From assembly GCF_041080675.1 (NCBI RefSeq), contig NZ_CP163520.1:8337501-8401500 (forward strand): a DNA stretch of 64,000 nt, read 5' to 3'. Below the pieces are notes generated by a model. It was not told the origin of the DNA, did not search any database, and saw only the letters and a list, made by a program, of their open reading frames with translations. The translations under genes were made by a program, and so were the position numbers. Positions within the stretch are counted from its first letter, which is position 1, and each line of letters begins with the position of its first letter. Source of the stretch: Streptomyces sp. cg36 (GTDB lineage: Bacteria > Actinomycetota > Actinomycetes > Streptomycetales > Streptomycetaceae). Shown one piece after another: positions 9,547 through 18,610 of the stretch.

Positions 9547-10100
9547 TTACGCCGGGGCAGATTCCGGGCGCGTGCGGTCAATGCTGGGTGTCAGCTCGTT
9601 GAGTACGACGGGCGTCTCTTTGACGTGGGCGGGCAGATCCATGCGGCCAGACGAGGCGGTCCAGCGGTCGAAGGCGACTTTGAAGACCGAGTTCCTGCCT
9701 CGGCGGGCGAGGCTCACGCCCGGTTCCTTCACACCACGGCGCGGCTCGTCGGCGACGGCCGTGGAGAAGGATGCGAGCGTGGACAGCTCGCGTTCCCGGA
9801 GCGCGTTGTTTCCGGAGACGAAACCCTGGTGCTGCCGCGCGAAGGCGTGCCGCTTGCGAAACCGACGGCGACGGCCTCCAGGATCGTCGCCACGAGGCCA
9901 TCGGGAGCACGGCCGTGGGAAGACCGGCAAGGGCGCCGCTGAAGAAGCTCTCCAGCGCCGGGGAATCCGCGAACAGAACCTCACGCTTGGCGGCGTAGTA
10001 CCGGAAGAACCTACGCTCAGTGAGCCCTGCCCAGTCACCCCTGAGCTCGTCGCCGGGCAGGGCGAGGACTTCGAACGCCGCTGGCACACCCTCACCCCCC
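9547..10100 (-). pseudogene. Decayed TetR-family regulator
   Basis: Pieces of a TetR/AcrR regulator are spread over two reverse-strand frames. One gives LTERRFFRYYAAKREVLFAD (DNA-recognition helix region, normally TERTFFRYFADKREVLF) and ALESFFSGALAGLPTAV; another gives NNALRERELSTLASFSTAVA and NSVFKVAFDRWTASSGRMDL, matching the family's C-terminal ligand domain. The first helix is scrambled and at least one frameshift separates the halves, so it is probably non-functional. Confidence 0.65.
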
Positions 10101-10151
10101 CACCCTCGCCCCGGACACGCCATAAAGCCACGGCCGGACGGAGGAGGAATC

Positions 10152-10307
10152 ATGCGCCCCCTGCGCATCGCCCCCGACACCACGCTCACCGAGCTCGACC
10201 TGCCGCAGAGGGACGCGTTGTCCCCGATTCGGCGAGCGAGGCCGCCCCTGCGGCAGGCTGACGCCATGGGCGGCGGCGTGTCCGAAGCCTGTGGGCTCAG
10301 GTGTTGA
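10152..10307 (+). CDS. Short ORF with strong RBS, likely truncated gene
   Basis: 51 residues starting MRPLRIAPDTTLTELDLPQ after GGAGGAATC, so translation is likely. The N-terminus resembles the start of a longer Streptomyces hypothetical protein, and the C-terminal half is low complexity (RARPPLRQADAMGG), suggesting truncation by the decay seen next to it. No function assigned. Confidence 0.35.
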   Translation: MRPLRIAPDTTLTELDLPQRDALSPIRRARPPLRQADAMGGGVSEACGLRC

Positions 10308-10692
10308 GGGCATGTCCCGTTGTTGCATCGACGTGATCTGGGATCTCGTCGTGGCGATCGCCCACGGACAGTGTCCCGGTGGGCTCGAACAGGAGGATTG
10401 AGGCGCCGGACGGAGCGGACGGCTTGTGCTCTGTGCCTCGGGGTACGGTGAAGACCGCTCCCTGCGGGAGCAGGACCGTGCGCTCCCCGTCGGGCTCGCG
10501 CAGGGAGATGCGCAGCTCGCCGTCGAGTACCAGGAAGAACTCGTCGGTGTCGGCGTGTGCGTGCCAGATGTGGTCGCCCTGGACCTTGGCGATGCGGACC
10601 TCGTAGTCGTTGACGCGCGTGACGATGCGGGGGCTCCACAGGGCATCGAAGGAAGCCAGAGCCTTGCTGAGGGGGATGGGTTCGTTGCTCAT
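10297..10692 (-). CDS. Cupin-domain protein
   Basis: 131 residues forming a single cupin barrel. Motif 1 WHAHADTDEFFLVLDGELRI supplies His-x-His and Glu metal ligands; motif 2 PQGAVFTVPRGTEHKPSAPS supplies the last His. Such small cupins are metal-binding isomerases, dioxygenases or binding proteins; role unknown. It is divergent from the GlxA-type regulator (54-bp gap), a common sign of local regulation. ATG at 10692 chosen; a second ATG three codons upstream is possible. Confidence 0.85.
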   Translation of the reverse strand: MSNEPIPLSKALASFDALWSPRIVTRVNDYEVRIAKVQGDHIWHAHADTDEFFLVLDGELRISLREPDGERTVLLPQGAVFTVPRGTEHKPSAPSGASILLFEPTGTLSVGDRHDEIPDHVDATTGHALNT

Positions 10693-10745
10693 GTGCTCCA
10701 TCCTGAGCCGTTTCGCCGGACTGCCGTGAGTGCTAGGAATTGCAC

Positions 10746-11738
10746 ATGACGAAAGAATCCTCGCACGCGGTTCGCGCGGCGGCCGTACACCGTGTCGTCG
10801 TGATCGTGGACGAGAACTCGAACCCCTTCGAGCTCGGCTGCGCGACCGAGGTCTTCGGTCTGCGCAGACCGGAGATCGGCCGTGATCTCTACGACTTCAG
10901 GCTCTGTTCCCCCGAGCCCAGCACCCTGATGCGAGACGGGTTCTTCACGCTCACGGGAGTCGCCGGCCTGGAAGCGGCTGACGCGGCGGACACAGTGATC
11001 GTCCCCAACCGCCCGGACACCGAAGTGCCCCGCCGTCCCGCCGTACTCGATGCCGTCCGCCGGGCACACGCCCGCGGTGCGCGCCTGGTCGGCTTCTGCA
11101 GCGGCGCCTTCACACTGGCCGAGGCCGGAGTCCTCGACGGGCGCCGGGCCACCGCGCACTGGCAATGGGCGGATTCCTTCCGGGCCCGCTTTCCTTCTGT
11201 CCAGTTCGAAGCAGACGTGCTGTTCGTGGATGACGGGGACATTCTCACCGCAGCAGGCAGTGCGGCTGCGCTCGATCTTGGGCTGCATGTGGTCCGTCGC
11301 GACTACGGCGCGGAGATCGCCAACTCTGTGAGCCGACGGCTGGTCTTCGCGGCGCACCGGGACGGTGGGCAGAAGCAGTTCGTGGAGCGTCCCATGCCCG
11401 ATCTGCCGGACGAGTCCTTGGCGCCTGTCCTGGCCTGGGCCCAGGAACGGCTGGATTCGCCACTCAGCGTGTCCGGTCTTGCGGCGCGTGCGGCGGTCAG
11501 TCCGGCGACGCTGCATCGCCGTTTCCAAGCACAACTGGGCACCACGCCGCTGGCGTGGCTGACGGGGGAACGGGTCGCTCTGGCGTGCCGGTTGATCGAG
11601 CGAGGTGAGTCCCGGGTCGAGGTGGTCGCGCGACGCAGCGGGCTTGGCACCGCTGCCAATCTGCGCACGCTGATGCGCCGCGAGACCGGCATCACACCGT
11701 CGGCATACAGGCGCCGGTTCGGGCCGGAGGCGAACTGA
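10746..11738 (+). CDS. GlxA-family transcriptional regulator (DJ-1/PfpI + AraC HTH)
   Basis: 330 residues. N-terminal DJ-1/PfpI domain (residues about 15-185) with VVIVDENSNPFELG, the nucleophile-elbow-like GFCSGAFTLAEAG and ATAHWQW; C-terminal AraC double HTH (about 225-330) with SVSGLAARAAVSPATLHRRF and ETGITPSAYRRRFG. Activators or repressors of this type often control an adjacent divergent gene, here the cupin. ATG at 10746 preferred over TTG at 10740. Confidence 0.9.
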   Translation: MTKESSHAVRAAAVHRVVVIVDENSNPFELGCATEVFGLRRPEIGRDLYDFRLCSPEPSTLMRDGFFTLTGVAGLEAADAADTVIVPNRPDTEVPRRPAVLDAVRRAHARGARLVGFCSGAFTLAEAGVLDGRRATAHWQWADSFRARFPSVQFEADVLFVDDGDILTAAGSAAALDLGLHVVRRDYGAEIANSVSRRLVFAAHRDGGQKQFVERPMPDLPDESLAPVLAWAQERLDSPLSVSGLAARAAVSPATLHRRFQAQLGTTPLAWLTGERVALACRLIERGESRVEVVARRSGLGTAANLRTLMRRETGITPSAYRRRFGPEAN

Positions 11739-12206
11739 CGGCGGCATTTCCCTGCCGACGAACCATGTGTGCCTCATCGTCTGCTGTCGTCGGGGCGAGC
11801 GGGCTCGTCAGCTCGGAGATCGCCTCGGGAGAGGGCTTGGACCGGCGCACCTGCCGTCCTGGTCAGCAAGTGCTCACCTCGCCAACCACAGCGCTCACCC
11901 GCCAACTCAAACGCTCAGTTGAGGCGTCGCCCACATATCCTCCACTCGAACGGACCGAGCGACCCCTCTCGCGCGAGATCGAGGTTCTTGCTCTGGAGCC
12001 ATGCCGTGAAGGCGCGCGAGAGTGACCCGCAAGGTTCGGCGCAGGCAGCGCGGTGACCTGTTCCCAGCGAAGCTGGGCTCGGTCTTCGGCGAGGTCCGTG
12101 GCCGATCCCGCGCGCCCGCCGACGTGCCCAGCCGTGCCGTGGAGGGCTTCGAACACCATGTCATCACCTGCCCGGCACTACGTACACGGATCCGGATCGC
12201 CTTCGC
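11739..12206. other. Intergenic, no supported gene
   Basis: Convergent spacer between the regulator and the peptidase. Several frames are open but with poor codon bias and no recognised motif. Confidence 0.4.
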
Positions 12207-13733
12207 TCACCGGGCATGGAGCGGCGCGGCGCCTCTCTCGCGTTGGACCGCTGCTGCCGTGGCGGCGCCGGGCGGGTCGACGGCCGCGCAATGACTGTCC
12301 GCTGCTGGGGCATTGCCCGTCGTCAGGTAGTTGTCGACCGCTGCGCGGACGCACGGGCTGCCGCTGCGGTCGTAGGAGGAATGGCCCCAGCCGTCGTAGG
12401 TCAGCAGCGTGGTGGTGTCCTTGGCCTGCTGATGGGCGTTGACCGTCCAGGCGTACGGCGTTGACGGGTCATAGAGCGCGTCGAGCATCAGGATCTGCGG
12501 CGCGTTGCGGATTTTCAGCGGGTGCTGAGGGTTGTTGACCGGATCGTGCACCCCGACGCACGCTGTGATGTCGGTGTGGCCGACTGTTCCGCCGCGCATG
12601 AGGGGAGCCAGCGCGCGCTCCCTGGCCTCCAGCGCCTGGTACTCGGCGAAGGTGCGGATCGGGAAGTTCCAGTCCGAACAGACCGCCGCCTGGTAGACAC
12701 TGTTCCCCTCCGCGCCGGCCGTCGTCCGGGGCCGGGCGGAACCGCTCTTGGGCGGCTCATCCAGTCGACGCACATAGGTGGCCAGCGATGCGTACTCGAC
12801 CGGTCGGTACAGGGAGTACGACACGGTGTTGATGACGTCCTGCGCTCGCAGGGGCGCGCCGGGATGGTCAGGATCAGTGAGTTCGCCGCGGTCAGCCTTG
12901 GCCAGCACGTCGTGCCACAGCTGGATGACGTCCCTGCCGTACAAGGCGCAAGAAGGGGTTCTGCCGCACCAGCGCACCCATTCGGTGAAGGTGGCCTCCA
13001 CGGCGGCAGACTCGGTGCCGGCGTAGTCCCAGATGCCCAGGCTGTGGTCCATGTTGCTGTCCAGCACCATGGTGCGGATCTTGTCGCCGTAGCGTTCCGC
13101 GTACTGCTGGCCCATCAAGGTGCCGTAGGAAGCGGCGAAGTAGTTGATCTGCTGTTCGCCGAGCGCGCGCCGGATCCGGTCCATGTCCTGGGCCGTCGAA
13201 GCGGTGTCGACGTGCTCGGCGAGCGGTCCGGTGCGCCGGCGGCAGTCGTCGAGCAGGGTGCGGTTGTACGCTCCCAGGGCGTCGAACTCGGCCTGGTTGA
13301 CCGGGAAGATCGACGCCGGGTGGTCCAGCAGTTCGGTGGAGCACATCACCGGCCGGCTGCGGGACACCCCGCGGGGATCCCAGCCGACCACATCGAAGCG
13401 GGCATAGATGTCGGGGCTGAACAGGTTCGTGCGCAGTGCGTAGTCCACCCCGGAACCGCCCGGTCCGCCGGGGTTGATCAGTAGGACCCCGATCCGCTTG
13501 ACCGGATCCGTCGCCTTGCGGCGGGCCACCGCGAGATCGAACGTCCCCTCCGCGGGGTTCTCGTAGTCGACCGGCAGACGCAGGCTCCCGCATTCCACGG
13601 TCGCGTCCTCGGGGCAGGCCGACCACTGGACCGTCGTGGCCGGCGCGGCGGATGCGGCTGATGCGGGGAATCCGGCCAGCACACTGGCGAGCAGCAACGC
13701 GCTGGTGCATAAGACCCCGAAGGTGTGGGCCAT
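12207..13733 (-). CDS. Secreted tripeptidyl aminopeptidase-like alpha/beta hydrolase
   Basis: 508 residues. A signal peptide (hydrophobic FGVLCTSALLLASVLAGF, cleavage near ASAASAAPA) shows export. The mature enzyme has NPGGPGGSGVD (oxyanion region), VVGWDPRGVSRSRPVMC, the nucleophile elbow YFAASYGTLMG (Ser202), DALYDPSTPY (catalytic Asp) and DGWGHSSY (His), as in Streptomyces SlpD/SlpE/TAP exopeptidases with a TAP-like C-terminal domain. It likely trims N-terminal tripeptides from extracellular proteins. ATG at 13733 begins the signal peptide. Confidence 0.9.
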   Translation of the reverse strand: MAHTFGVLCTSALLLASVLAGFPASAASAAPATTVQWSACPEDATVECGSLRLPVDYENPAEGTFDLAVARRKATDPVKRIGVLLINPGGPGGSGVDYALRTNLFSPDIYARFDVVGWDPRGVSRSRPVMCSTELLDHPASIFPVNQAEFDALGAYNRTLLDDCRRRTGPLAEHVDTASTAQDMDRIRRALGEQQINYFAASYGTLMGQQYAERYGDKIRTMVLDSNMDHSLGIWDYAGTESAAVEATFTEWVRWCGRTPSCALYGRDVIQLWHDVLAKADRGELTDPDHPGAPLRAQDVINTVSYSLYRPVEYASLATYVRRLDEPPKSGSARPRTTAGAEGNSVYQAAVCSDWNFPIRTFAEYQALEARERALAPLMRGGTVGHTDITACVGVHDPVNNPQHPLKIRNAPQILMLDALYDPSTPYAWTVNAHQQAKDTTTLLTYDGWGHSSYDRSGSPCVRAAVDNYLTTGNAPAADSHCAAVDPPGAATAAAVQRERGAAPLHAR

Positions 13734-14159
13734 CGATCTCAAAACCACTCCCGAATGGTGTGGAGCAGCAACTTCGAGCCTCGGCGCGGCGAAGTGGCGT
13801 CGGCTACCGGGCGACCGTAATGGGCTTTCTGCGACGTCACGACGTCGCGCGGCCCCGGCGCGCTGGGCATGAAGTTCTGCTCGGTGTTGTCGGTCATCAG
13901 CCGGTATGTCGACTGCCGAAGTTCAGCACGAACTAAGTTCGTGGGCAAGGACCTATTCCGTCATGGCGAACTGGCCATCCTCACGAGGTCAAGTGCGTGT
14001 GATACGTACGGGACCCAAATGGTTGCGCCGTTCGTTGCGCCCCGTGCAGGTCGGGCGGCACGGCCTGGGCACCGAGCGCAAGGCAGGAATGCCGCGCGTC
14101 CCAAGACCTGGCCCTCGCCGACCGACCGTGGTTCAGCCGACGAGGCGGGAGCGGGAGGC
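13734..14159. other. Intergenic with a short minus-strand frame and a palindrome
   Basis: A 52-codon minus-strand frame (13739-13897, MTDNTEQNFMPSAP...) is open but runs into the peptidase start and has no family. At 13928-13942 a 7-bp-arm palindrome ACGAACT-A-AGTTCGT could be an operator. Nothing else is recognisable. Confidence 0.35.
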
Positions 14160-15038
14160 TCAGCGGGCCAGCAGGTCACGGATCGCGGCAGCGATCTCGT
14201 CGGGTGCCTCTTCGGCCATGAAATGCCCGGCGCGGGTCAGCCGGTGGTCCAGATCCGGCGCCCACGCCTTCCACACTCCGGCAGCGTCGAAGCCGAGCTG
14301 CGCGCCCCAGTCCTGCTGTATGACGGTGACGGGCATGGCCAGCTGCGACCCGGCTTCCAGGTCCGCCTGGTCATGCGTGACGTCGATGTCCGCCGAGGCC
14401 CGGTAGTCCGCGACGATCGACGTCACTGCCGCGGCGCTCGCGCGCAGGTATGCGGCACGCACATCTGCGGGCGCGGTGGTCGGATCGTTGGCCCAGGCGT
14501 CGAGGAACGAGCCGAAGAACGCGTCCGCACTGGCGGCGATCATCGCCTCCGGCAGGCCCGGCGGCTGCGCCATCAGATAGAGGTGGTAGCCGACCGCCGC
14601 CGAGGTGCCGTGCAGTACGTTCCACATGTCGAGCGTCGGCACGATGTCGAGGATGCCCAGGTGCGTGATGGTCTCCGGGTGGTCCAGCCCCGCGCGGAAG
14701 GCGACCAGGGCCCCGCGATCGTGGCCGACGAGGGCAAAGCGCTCGTGACCGAGCGACGCCGCCAGCGTGACGATGTCGGCGGCCATGGTGCGCTTGGCGT
14801 ACACATCGGGGTCGGTGGCCGCCGGCTTGTCGCTGGCACCGTAGCCCCGCAGGTCGGGACAGATCACCGTGTGCCTGTCGGCGAGCCGCTCGGCGACATG
14901 TCGCCACATCAGGTGGGTCTGGGGAAAACCGTGCAGCAGCACCACCGGGCTGCCGCTGCCGCCGACGGCCGCGGCGAGCTCCACACCGTCCGCACCGGGC
15001 AGCCGAACCTGCTCGAAGCCGGGAATCGTGAGCGTCAT
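14160..15038 (-). CDS. Alpha/beta hydrolase, haloacetate dehalogenase/epoxide hydrolase type
   Basis: 292 residues. VVLLHGFPQTHLMWRHVA, CPDLRGYGASDKP and the elbow LVGHDRGALVAFR (nucleophile Asp followed by Arg, as in fluoroacetate dehalogenases) plus C-terminal RAGHFMAEEAPDEIA (His). Substrate could be a haloacid or an epoxide. ATG at 15038 with GTGGTCC-type weak RBS. It is divergent from a SARP-type regulator, whose predicted repeats lie in the shared promoter region, suggesting control by it. Confidence 0.85.
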   Translation of the reverse strand: MTLTIPGFEQVRLPGADGVELAAAVGGSGSPVVLLHGFPQTHLMWRHVAERLADRHTVICPDLRGYGASDKPAATDPDVYAKRTMAADIVTLAASLGHERFALVGHDRGALVAFRAGLDHPETITHLGILDIVPTLDMWNVLHGTSAAVGYHLYLMAQPPGLPEAMIAASADAFFGSFLDAWANDPTTAPADVRAAYLRASAAAVTSIVADYRASADIDVTHDQADLEAGSQLAMPVTVIQQDWGAQLGFDAAGVWKAWAPDLDHRLTRAGHFMAEEAPDEIAAAIRDLLAR

Positions 15039-15090
15039 ACGGGACCACCTCTTCTGGTCGGGAACTTGACCGGATCAGCGTGGCCGAGAG

Positions 15091-15108
15091 CGATCAGCAA
15101 CCGATCAG
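15091..15108. promoter_or_regulatory. Heptamer direct repeat, possible SARP-type site
   Basis: CGATCAG occurs twice with a 4-bp spacer, giving the 11-bp periodicity typical of SARP (OmpR-like activator) binding sites; a related GGATCAG sits further left at 15072-15078. It lies between the divergent hydrolase and SARP genes. Function inferred from spacing only. Confidence 0.4.
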
Positions 15109-15150
15109 TACGGTTGGCCACGGATGGCCCCTGGCACGGAGGATGGGTGC

Positions 15151-17088
15151 ATGCGAATCGACGTGCTCGGTGTGGTGCGGGCCCTCCACGACGATGGCAG
15201 CCCGGTTGATCTGGGCGGACCGCGCCATCGTGAGGTGCTCGCCCGGCTCGTCGCGGCCGAGGGACGGATGGTCACCACCGACACTCTTGTGAACGACCTG
15301 TGGGCCGATCCGCCGGCCCGCGCCGTCGGCGCTCTGCGTACCTTCGTGGCCGCGCTGCGCCGCGCCCTCGAACCCGACCGGCCGCCCCGCACTGCGCCGA
15401 CCGTCATCGTCACCGAAGGCCCCGGCTACGTGCTGCGCCTTCAGCGCGAGAACGTGGATGTCCATCACTTCCAGGACACGCTCGCCCGAGCCCGGAGCAA
15501 CCCCGCGGCGGTGACCGACCTCGGTGCGGCACTCACGGCGTGGCGCGGACCGGCCTACGCCGATGTGACCGGCTCCACCTGGGCGCAGCGCGAGCGGACC
15601 CGGCTGGAGGAATTGAGACTGGAGGCGGCGGAACTGCGCGCCCGCATCCTCCTCGACTCCGGAGAAGGGACGGATCTCGTCGCCGAACTGGGTGCCCATG
15701 TCACCGAGCACCCGTGGCGCGAGCCGGCCTGGGAGCTGCTCGCCCGCGCGCTGTTGCGTGCGGGCCGCCAGGCCGACGCGCTTGCCAGCCTCCGCCGCGC
15801 CCGCACGATGCTCGTCGACCAGCTCGGGCTCGACCCCAGTGCCAGCCTCCAACACCTGGAAACCGAGATCCTCACCGGGGCCGCACCCCCTGAAGGAGCA
15901 CGTACCGGATGGACCGGCCCTGGTGTCAGGCTCGGCCCGCGCACCACCGTGGAGCTGGCCCGCACCCTCGCACTGGCGGGTGGCGATGCCCTCCTGCGCT
16001 CACGGCGCGACCGCCTCGCCGCCATCCAGGCGGCACAACGCACCGGAGACCTCTCCCTGACCGCCCGGGTCATCGGAGCCTACGACGTGCCGGCCATCTG
16101 GAGCCGGGCCGACGACCCCGAGCAGTCCCGCGCGGTCGTGGCTGCCGCGGAGCGCACGCTCACCGGACTCGGCCCGGACGGCCCCGCCGACCTGCGCGCT
16201 CGCCTCCTGGCCACGGTCGCCATCGAAAGCCGAAGCGCCGATCTGTCCACAACCGAACTGGAGCACGCGCGGCAGGCCGCACGTCAGGCCGAGGAGCTCG
16301 CACGGAACCTCCCCGATCCCGCCCTGCTGGCCTACGCCCTCAACGGGGTGTTCCTGCAGTCCTTCGGCAGCCCCGGCCTCGCTGCGGCACGGGACAGGAC
16401 CGGCACCGAGATCCTCGACCTGGCCACTCGGCACGACCTGCCGAACTTCGCCGTACTCGGCCGACTGATCCGCCTGCAATCCGCCTCGGCCCTCGGAGAC
16501 CTCCACGACGCAAGCTCGCACGCCGATGCCGCCGATCAGCTCGCCGCCACCACCGAGGCGCCCCTCGTCCCCGTCCTCACCCGATGGTTCAGGGCCCGCG
16601 CCACAGCCGCCCGCAGCACCGAACCGGGCGGACCGAGCGCGGCCACGGCAGCAGCCCACTACCGCACAGCCGAGGACAGCCTCCGGACGGCCGGAATGCC
16701 AGGGCTGCACCGCGGCCTGTTCCCGCTCGCCCTGCTGGGACTGCGCCTGCTGCACGACCGGCCCGCGCCCACCGACCCTCACCTCGACTGGGGCCCCTAC
16801 GGATTCTGGACACGTCCCCTCGTGCTGCTCGCCCAGGGGCGGGGTGAGCAGGCCCGCACAGCCCTCGCTGAGGTGCCCGAACCACCCCATGACCACATGC
16901 AGGAAGCCATGTGGTGCCTGACCGCCCGCGCCGCCGTACTCCTCGGCGAGCGCGGAATCGCCGCGCATGCTGCGGCTGCTCTGCGGGAAGCAGATGCAGA
17001 ACATGCGGGGGCCACGAGCGGAATGCTGACCCTGGGCCCAGTGGCGCGATACCTGGCAGAGGCGCAGGCATGCGCCGGAGCGAGGTAA
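15151..17088 (+). CDS. SARP/BTAD-family transcriptional regulator
   Basis: 645 residues. N-terminal OmpR-like winged helix (about 1-95: MRIDVLGVVRALHDDGSPVD, PRHREVLARLVAAEGRMVTT, GYVLRL), then a bacterial transcriptional activation domain (about 100-245: FQDTLARARSN, AWRGPAYADVTGS, HPWREPAWELLARALLRAGR, ADALASLRRARTML). The remaining 400 residues are helical and TPR-like (LARNLPDPALLAYALNGVFL) with no NB-ARC P-loop, unlike the larger AfsR-like protein at 24-27 kb. Divergent from a hydrolase, its probable target. Confidence 0.88.
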   Translation: MRIDVLGVVRALHDDGSPVDLGGPRHREVLARLVAAEGRMVTTDTLVNDLWADPPARAVGALRTFVAALRRALEPDRPPRTAPTVIVTEGPGYVLRLQRENVDVHHFQDTLARARSNPAAVTDLGAALTAWRGPAYADVTGSTWAQRERTRLEELRLEAAELRARILLDSGEGTDLVAELGAHVTEHPWREPAWELLARALLRAGRQADALASLRRARTMLVDQLGLDPSASLQHLETEILTGAAPPEGARTGWTGPGVRLGPRTTVELARTLALAGGDALLRSRRDRLAAIQAAQRTGDLSLTARVIGAYDVPAIWSRADDPEQSRAVVAAAERTLTGLGPDGPADLRARLLATVAIESRSADLSTTELEHARQAARQAEELARNLPDPALLAYALNGVFLQSFGSPGLAAARDRTGTEILDLATRHDLPNFAVLGRLIRLQSASALGDLHDASSHADAADQLAATTEAPLVPVLTRWFRARATAARSTEPGGPSAATAAAHYRTAEDSLRTAGMPGLHRGLFPLALLGLRLLHDRPAPTDPHLDWGPYGFWTRPLVLLAQGRGEQARTALAEVPEPPHDHMQEAMWCLTARAAVLLGERGIAAHAAAALREADAEHAGATSGMLTLGPVARYLAEAQACAGAR

Positions 17089-17269
17089 GCGACCGCAGTC
17101 TGCGAGTCCCGGGTCCGTCCGTATTCACCCCACGGCCCCGGCGGAATCAGGACGCCATGACATGCGGGGGCATCCGTCGCCGACGCAAGGCAGCGACGGT
17201 CCCGACGCCACGCGGGGTGCGGCACTGCCGCTGGCGCAGGACAAGTCCGACTGCCACAGCTGACGCGGC

Positions 17270-17575
17270 GTTGGACTGCGACCCACCCCGTACAGGCGTG
17301 AGCGGGACACAGACGGCCGCCTGGTCCTGGTCGCCGAGGAGTGCCCCCCGCCTCGATACGGTCGACGAGGTCATCGCGCTCACCGGCTTCCGCCCCGACC
17401 TGACCTTCCTCGACGAACTCGGTCTGAACCTTGACGAGCGCCTGCAGACACCGGTCGAACCGGCCCCGCTGATCGACTGCAACCTGCACTCCTGCGGCAC
17501 CGTCCACCGGGCACGGCCACCGCGAGCTGTCCCGCCCCGAACAGGGCGTCTACCCGGAGGAGGGGACCACAGCTC
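17270..17575 (+). pseudogene. Remnant of FAD-dependent oxidoreductase C-terminus
   Basis: Plus-strand pieces read TVDEVIALTGFRPDLTFLDE, PVEPAPLIDCNLHSCGTVH and, after a frameshift, GHRELSRPEQGVYPE. This order is the C-terminal part of flavoprotein monooxygenases/thioredoxin-reductase-like enzymes (ATG-like GFRPD motif). No N-terminal FAD or NADPH motifs remain between 17089 and 17270, so only a tail survives. Confidence 0.55.
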
Positions 17576-18488
17576 ACACGATCTGAATCTTCTGTCGCCC
17601 GTTCCGCACCGTGACGTGGTAGTCGGCGTCCACGTACCGCGGCCAAGGCCCGGTGACGGTGGGCCAGCCCAGCTCCTCGAACGACCGCTCGGCGCGCTGG
17701 CCGCGGACCTTCATGAAAGCGACGCCGGTGACGAGACGGCCGTCGCCGCCGCCCTGTCCGTCCGCGATCAGGCGGAGCAGGGCGTCGTGGCCGAAGGGCC
17801 CGTACAGCGGGGTGATGACGACCGCGCCGGGTGCGGCCTGGTCGAGCCATGCGCGGGGGACCTCGCGGACGGCGGCCGTGCAGATGATCCGTGTGTAGGG
17901 AGCACGATGCGGGTAACCCAGTTCTCCGTCGCCCGCCACTACGGCCGGCCGCAGCCCGAGGCCGGCGAGTGAGGCGCGCGCCCGATCAGCGAGCTCTGTG
18001 TCGATCTCCATGGTGACGATGTTCTCGGCGGGGACGCGCTGGGCCAGGAGGGCGGTGCTGTAGCCGGAGCCGGTGCCGATCTCCAGCACCTGGTCGGCGG
18101 GGTGGGGGTCGAGGTGGTGGAGCATGTCCACGACGGCGGCGGAGCAGGACACCGCGCTGGTGAACGGTGCGTCGGTGGGCCCGTCCTGCGGGCGCACCGC
18201 CCCGTCGGCGACCTGCGTGATCAGCGAAGTGCGCGGCCGGTAGACCCCCCGCAGCCAGGCCCGGGGCCGCTCCCGACGGTCGATCACATAGTGAAGGCCG
18301 TCGTCGCGGGGGTTGGGCCACCAGTACTGGTCGGGAACGAAGTGTTCACGGGGCACCGTCAGGAATGCCTCGCGCAGCCACGGCCGCCCGTTGAAGTGCC
18401 CCTCTGTACGGGCGTCGATCTCGGCGGCGCACTGCGCGCGCAGCTCGGCGGCGAACGCCGCGAGGTTGATCGCCGCGGTGTCAGTCAT
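17574..18488 (-). CDS. PIMT-like O-methyltransferase, candidate RiPP-modifying enzyme
   Basis: 304 residues. Related to protein-L-isoaspartate O-methyltransferases: FLTVPREHFVPDQYW, SLITQVADGA, the conserved TSAVSCSAAVVDMLHHL substrate/SAM entry region, motif I VLEIGTGSGYSTALLA, and PYTRIICTAAVREVPRAWL. Stand-alone members of this family methylate Asp side chains on small peptides, leading to aspartimide (imiditides) or act in ATP-grasp/FxLD systems. A 38-codon Asp-rich peptide ORF directly upstream overlaps its start by eight bases, suggesting translational coupling. ATG at 18488 chosen by that overlap and by the conserved N-terminus. General protein repair is the alternative function. Confidence 0.82.
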   Translation of the reverse strand: MTDTAAINLAAFAAELRAQCAAEIDARTEGHFNGRPWLREAFLTVPREHFVPDQYWWPNPRDDGLHYVIDRRERPRAWLRGVYRPRTSLITQVADGAVRPQDGPTDAPFTSAVSCSAAVVDMLHHLDPHPADQVLEIGTGSGYSTALLAQRVPAENIVTMEIDTELADRARASLAGLGLRPAVVAGDGELGYPHRAPYTRIICTAAVREVPRAWLDQAAPGAVVITPLYGPFGHDALLRLIADGQGGGDGRLVTGVAFMKVRGQRAERSFEELGWPTVTGPWPRYVDADYHVTVRNGRQKIQIV

Positions 18489-18597
18489 CTTCTGGCTCCG
18501 GGTCCGGCCCCTGCGGCGGCATCGGATTGCCCGGGTCGCCCGGACTCGACGAGTCCCCGCCCACCTGCCCGTCGCTGTCTCCACGACTGCCGCCCAT
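18481..18597 (-). CDS. Asp-rich 38-residue peptide, candidate RiPP precursor
   Basis: Too short for routine ORF calls. The frame starts ATG at 18597 with a strong GGGAGGG four to five bases upstream and stops at 18481, overlapping the methyltransferase start. The peptide (MGGSRGDSDGQVGGDSSSPG, then a Pro-rich tail ending PDPEPEDD) is hydrophilic, with Asp-Gly and Asp-Ser pairs and no Cys. Its gene order and coupling to a PIMT-like enzyme match the arrangement of imiditide-type precursors, but it could also be a simple leader peptide that couples translation. Confidence 0.5.
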   Translation of the reverse strand: MGGSRGDSDGQVGGDSSSPGDPGNPMPPQGPDPEPEDD

Positions 18598-18610
18598 GAC
18601 ACCCTCCCAT

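Noticed and set aside
12022..12294. Plus-strand 90-codon frame after the AraC-type regulator
   Set aside because: Overlaps the peptidase C-terminus on the opposite strand and shows no motif or credible RBS.
13928..13942. LexA (SOS) box
   Set aside because: ACGAACTAAGTTCGT looks like the actinobacterial SOS box CGAAC-N4-GTTCG but has a three-base spacer, and the flanking genes are not SOS genes. Kept only as a generic palindrome.
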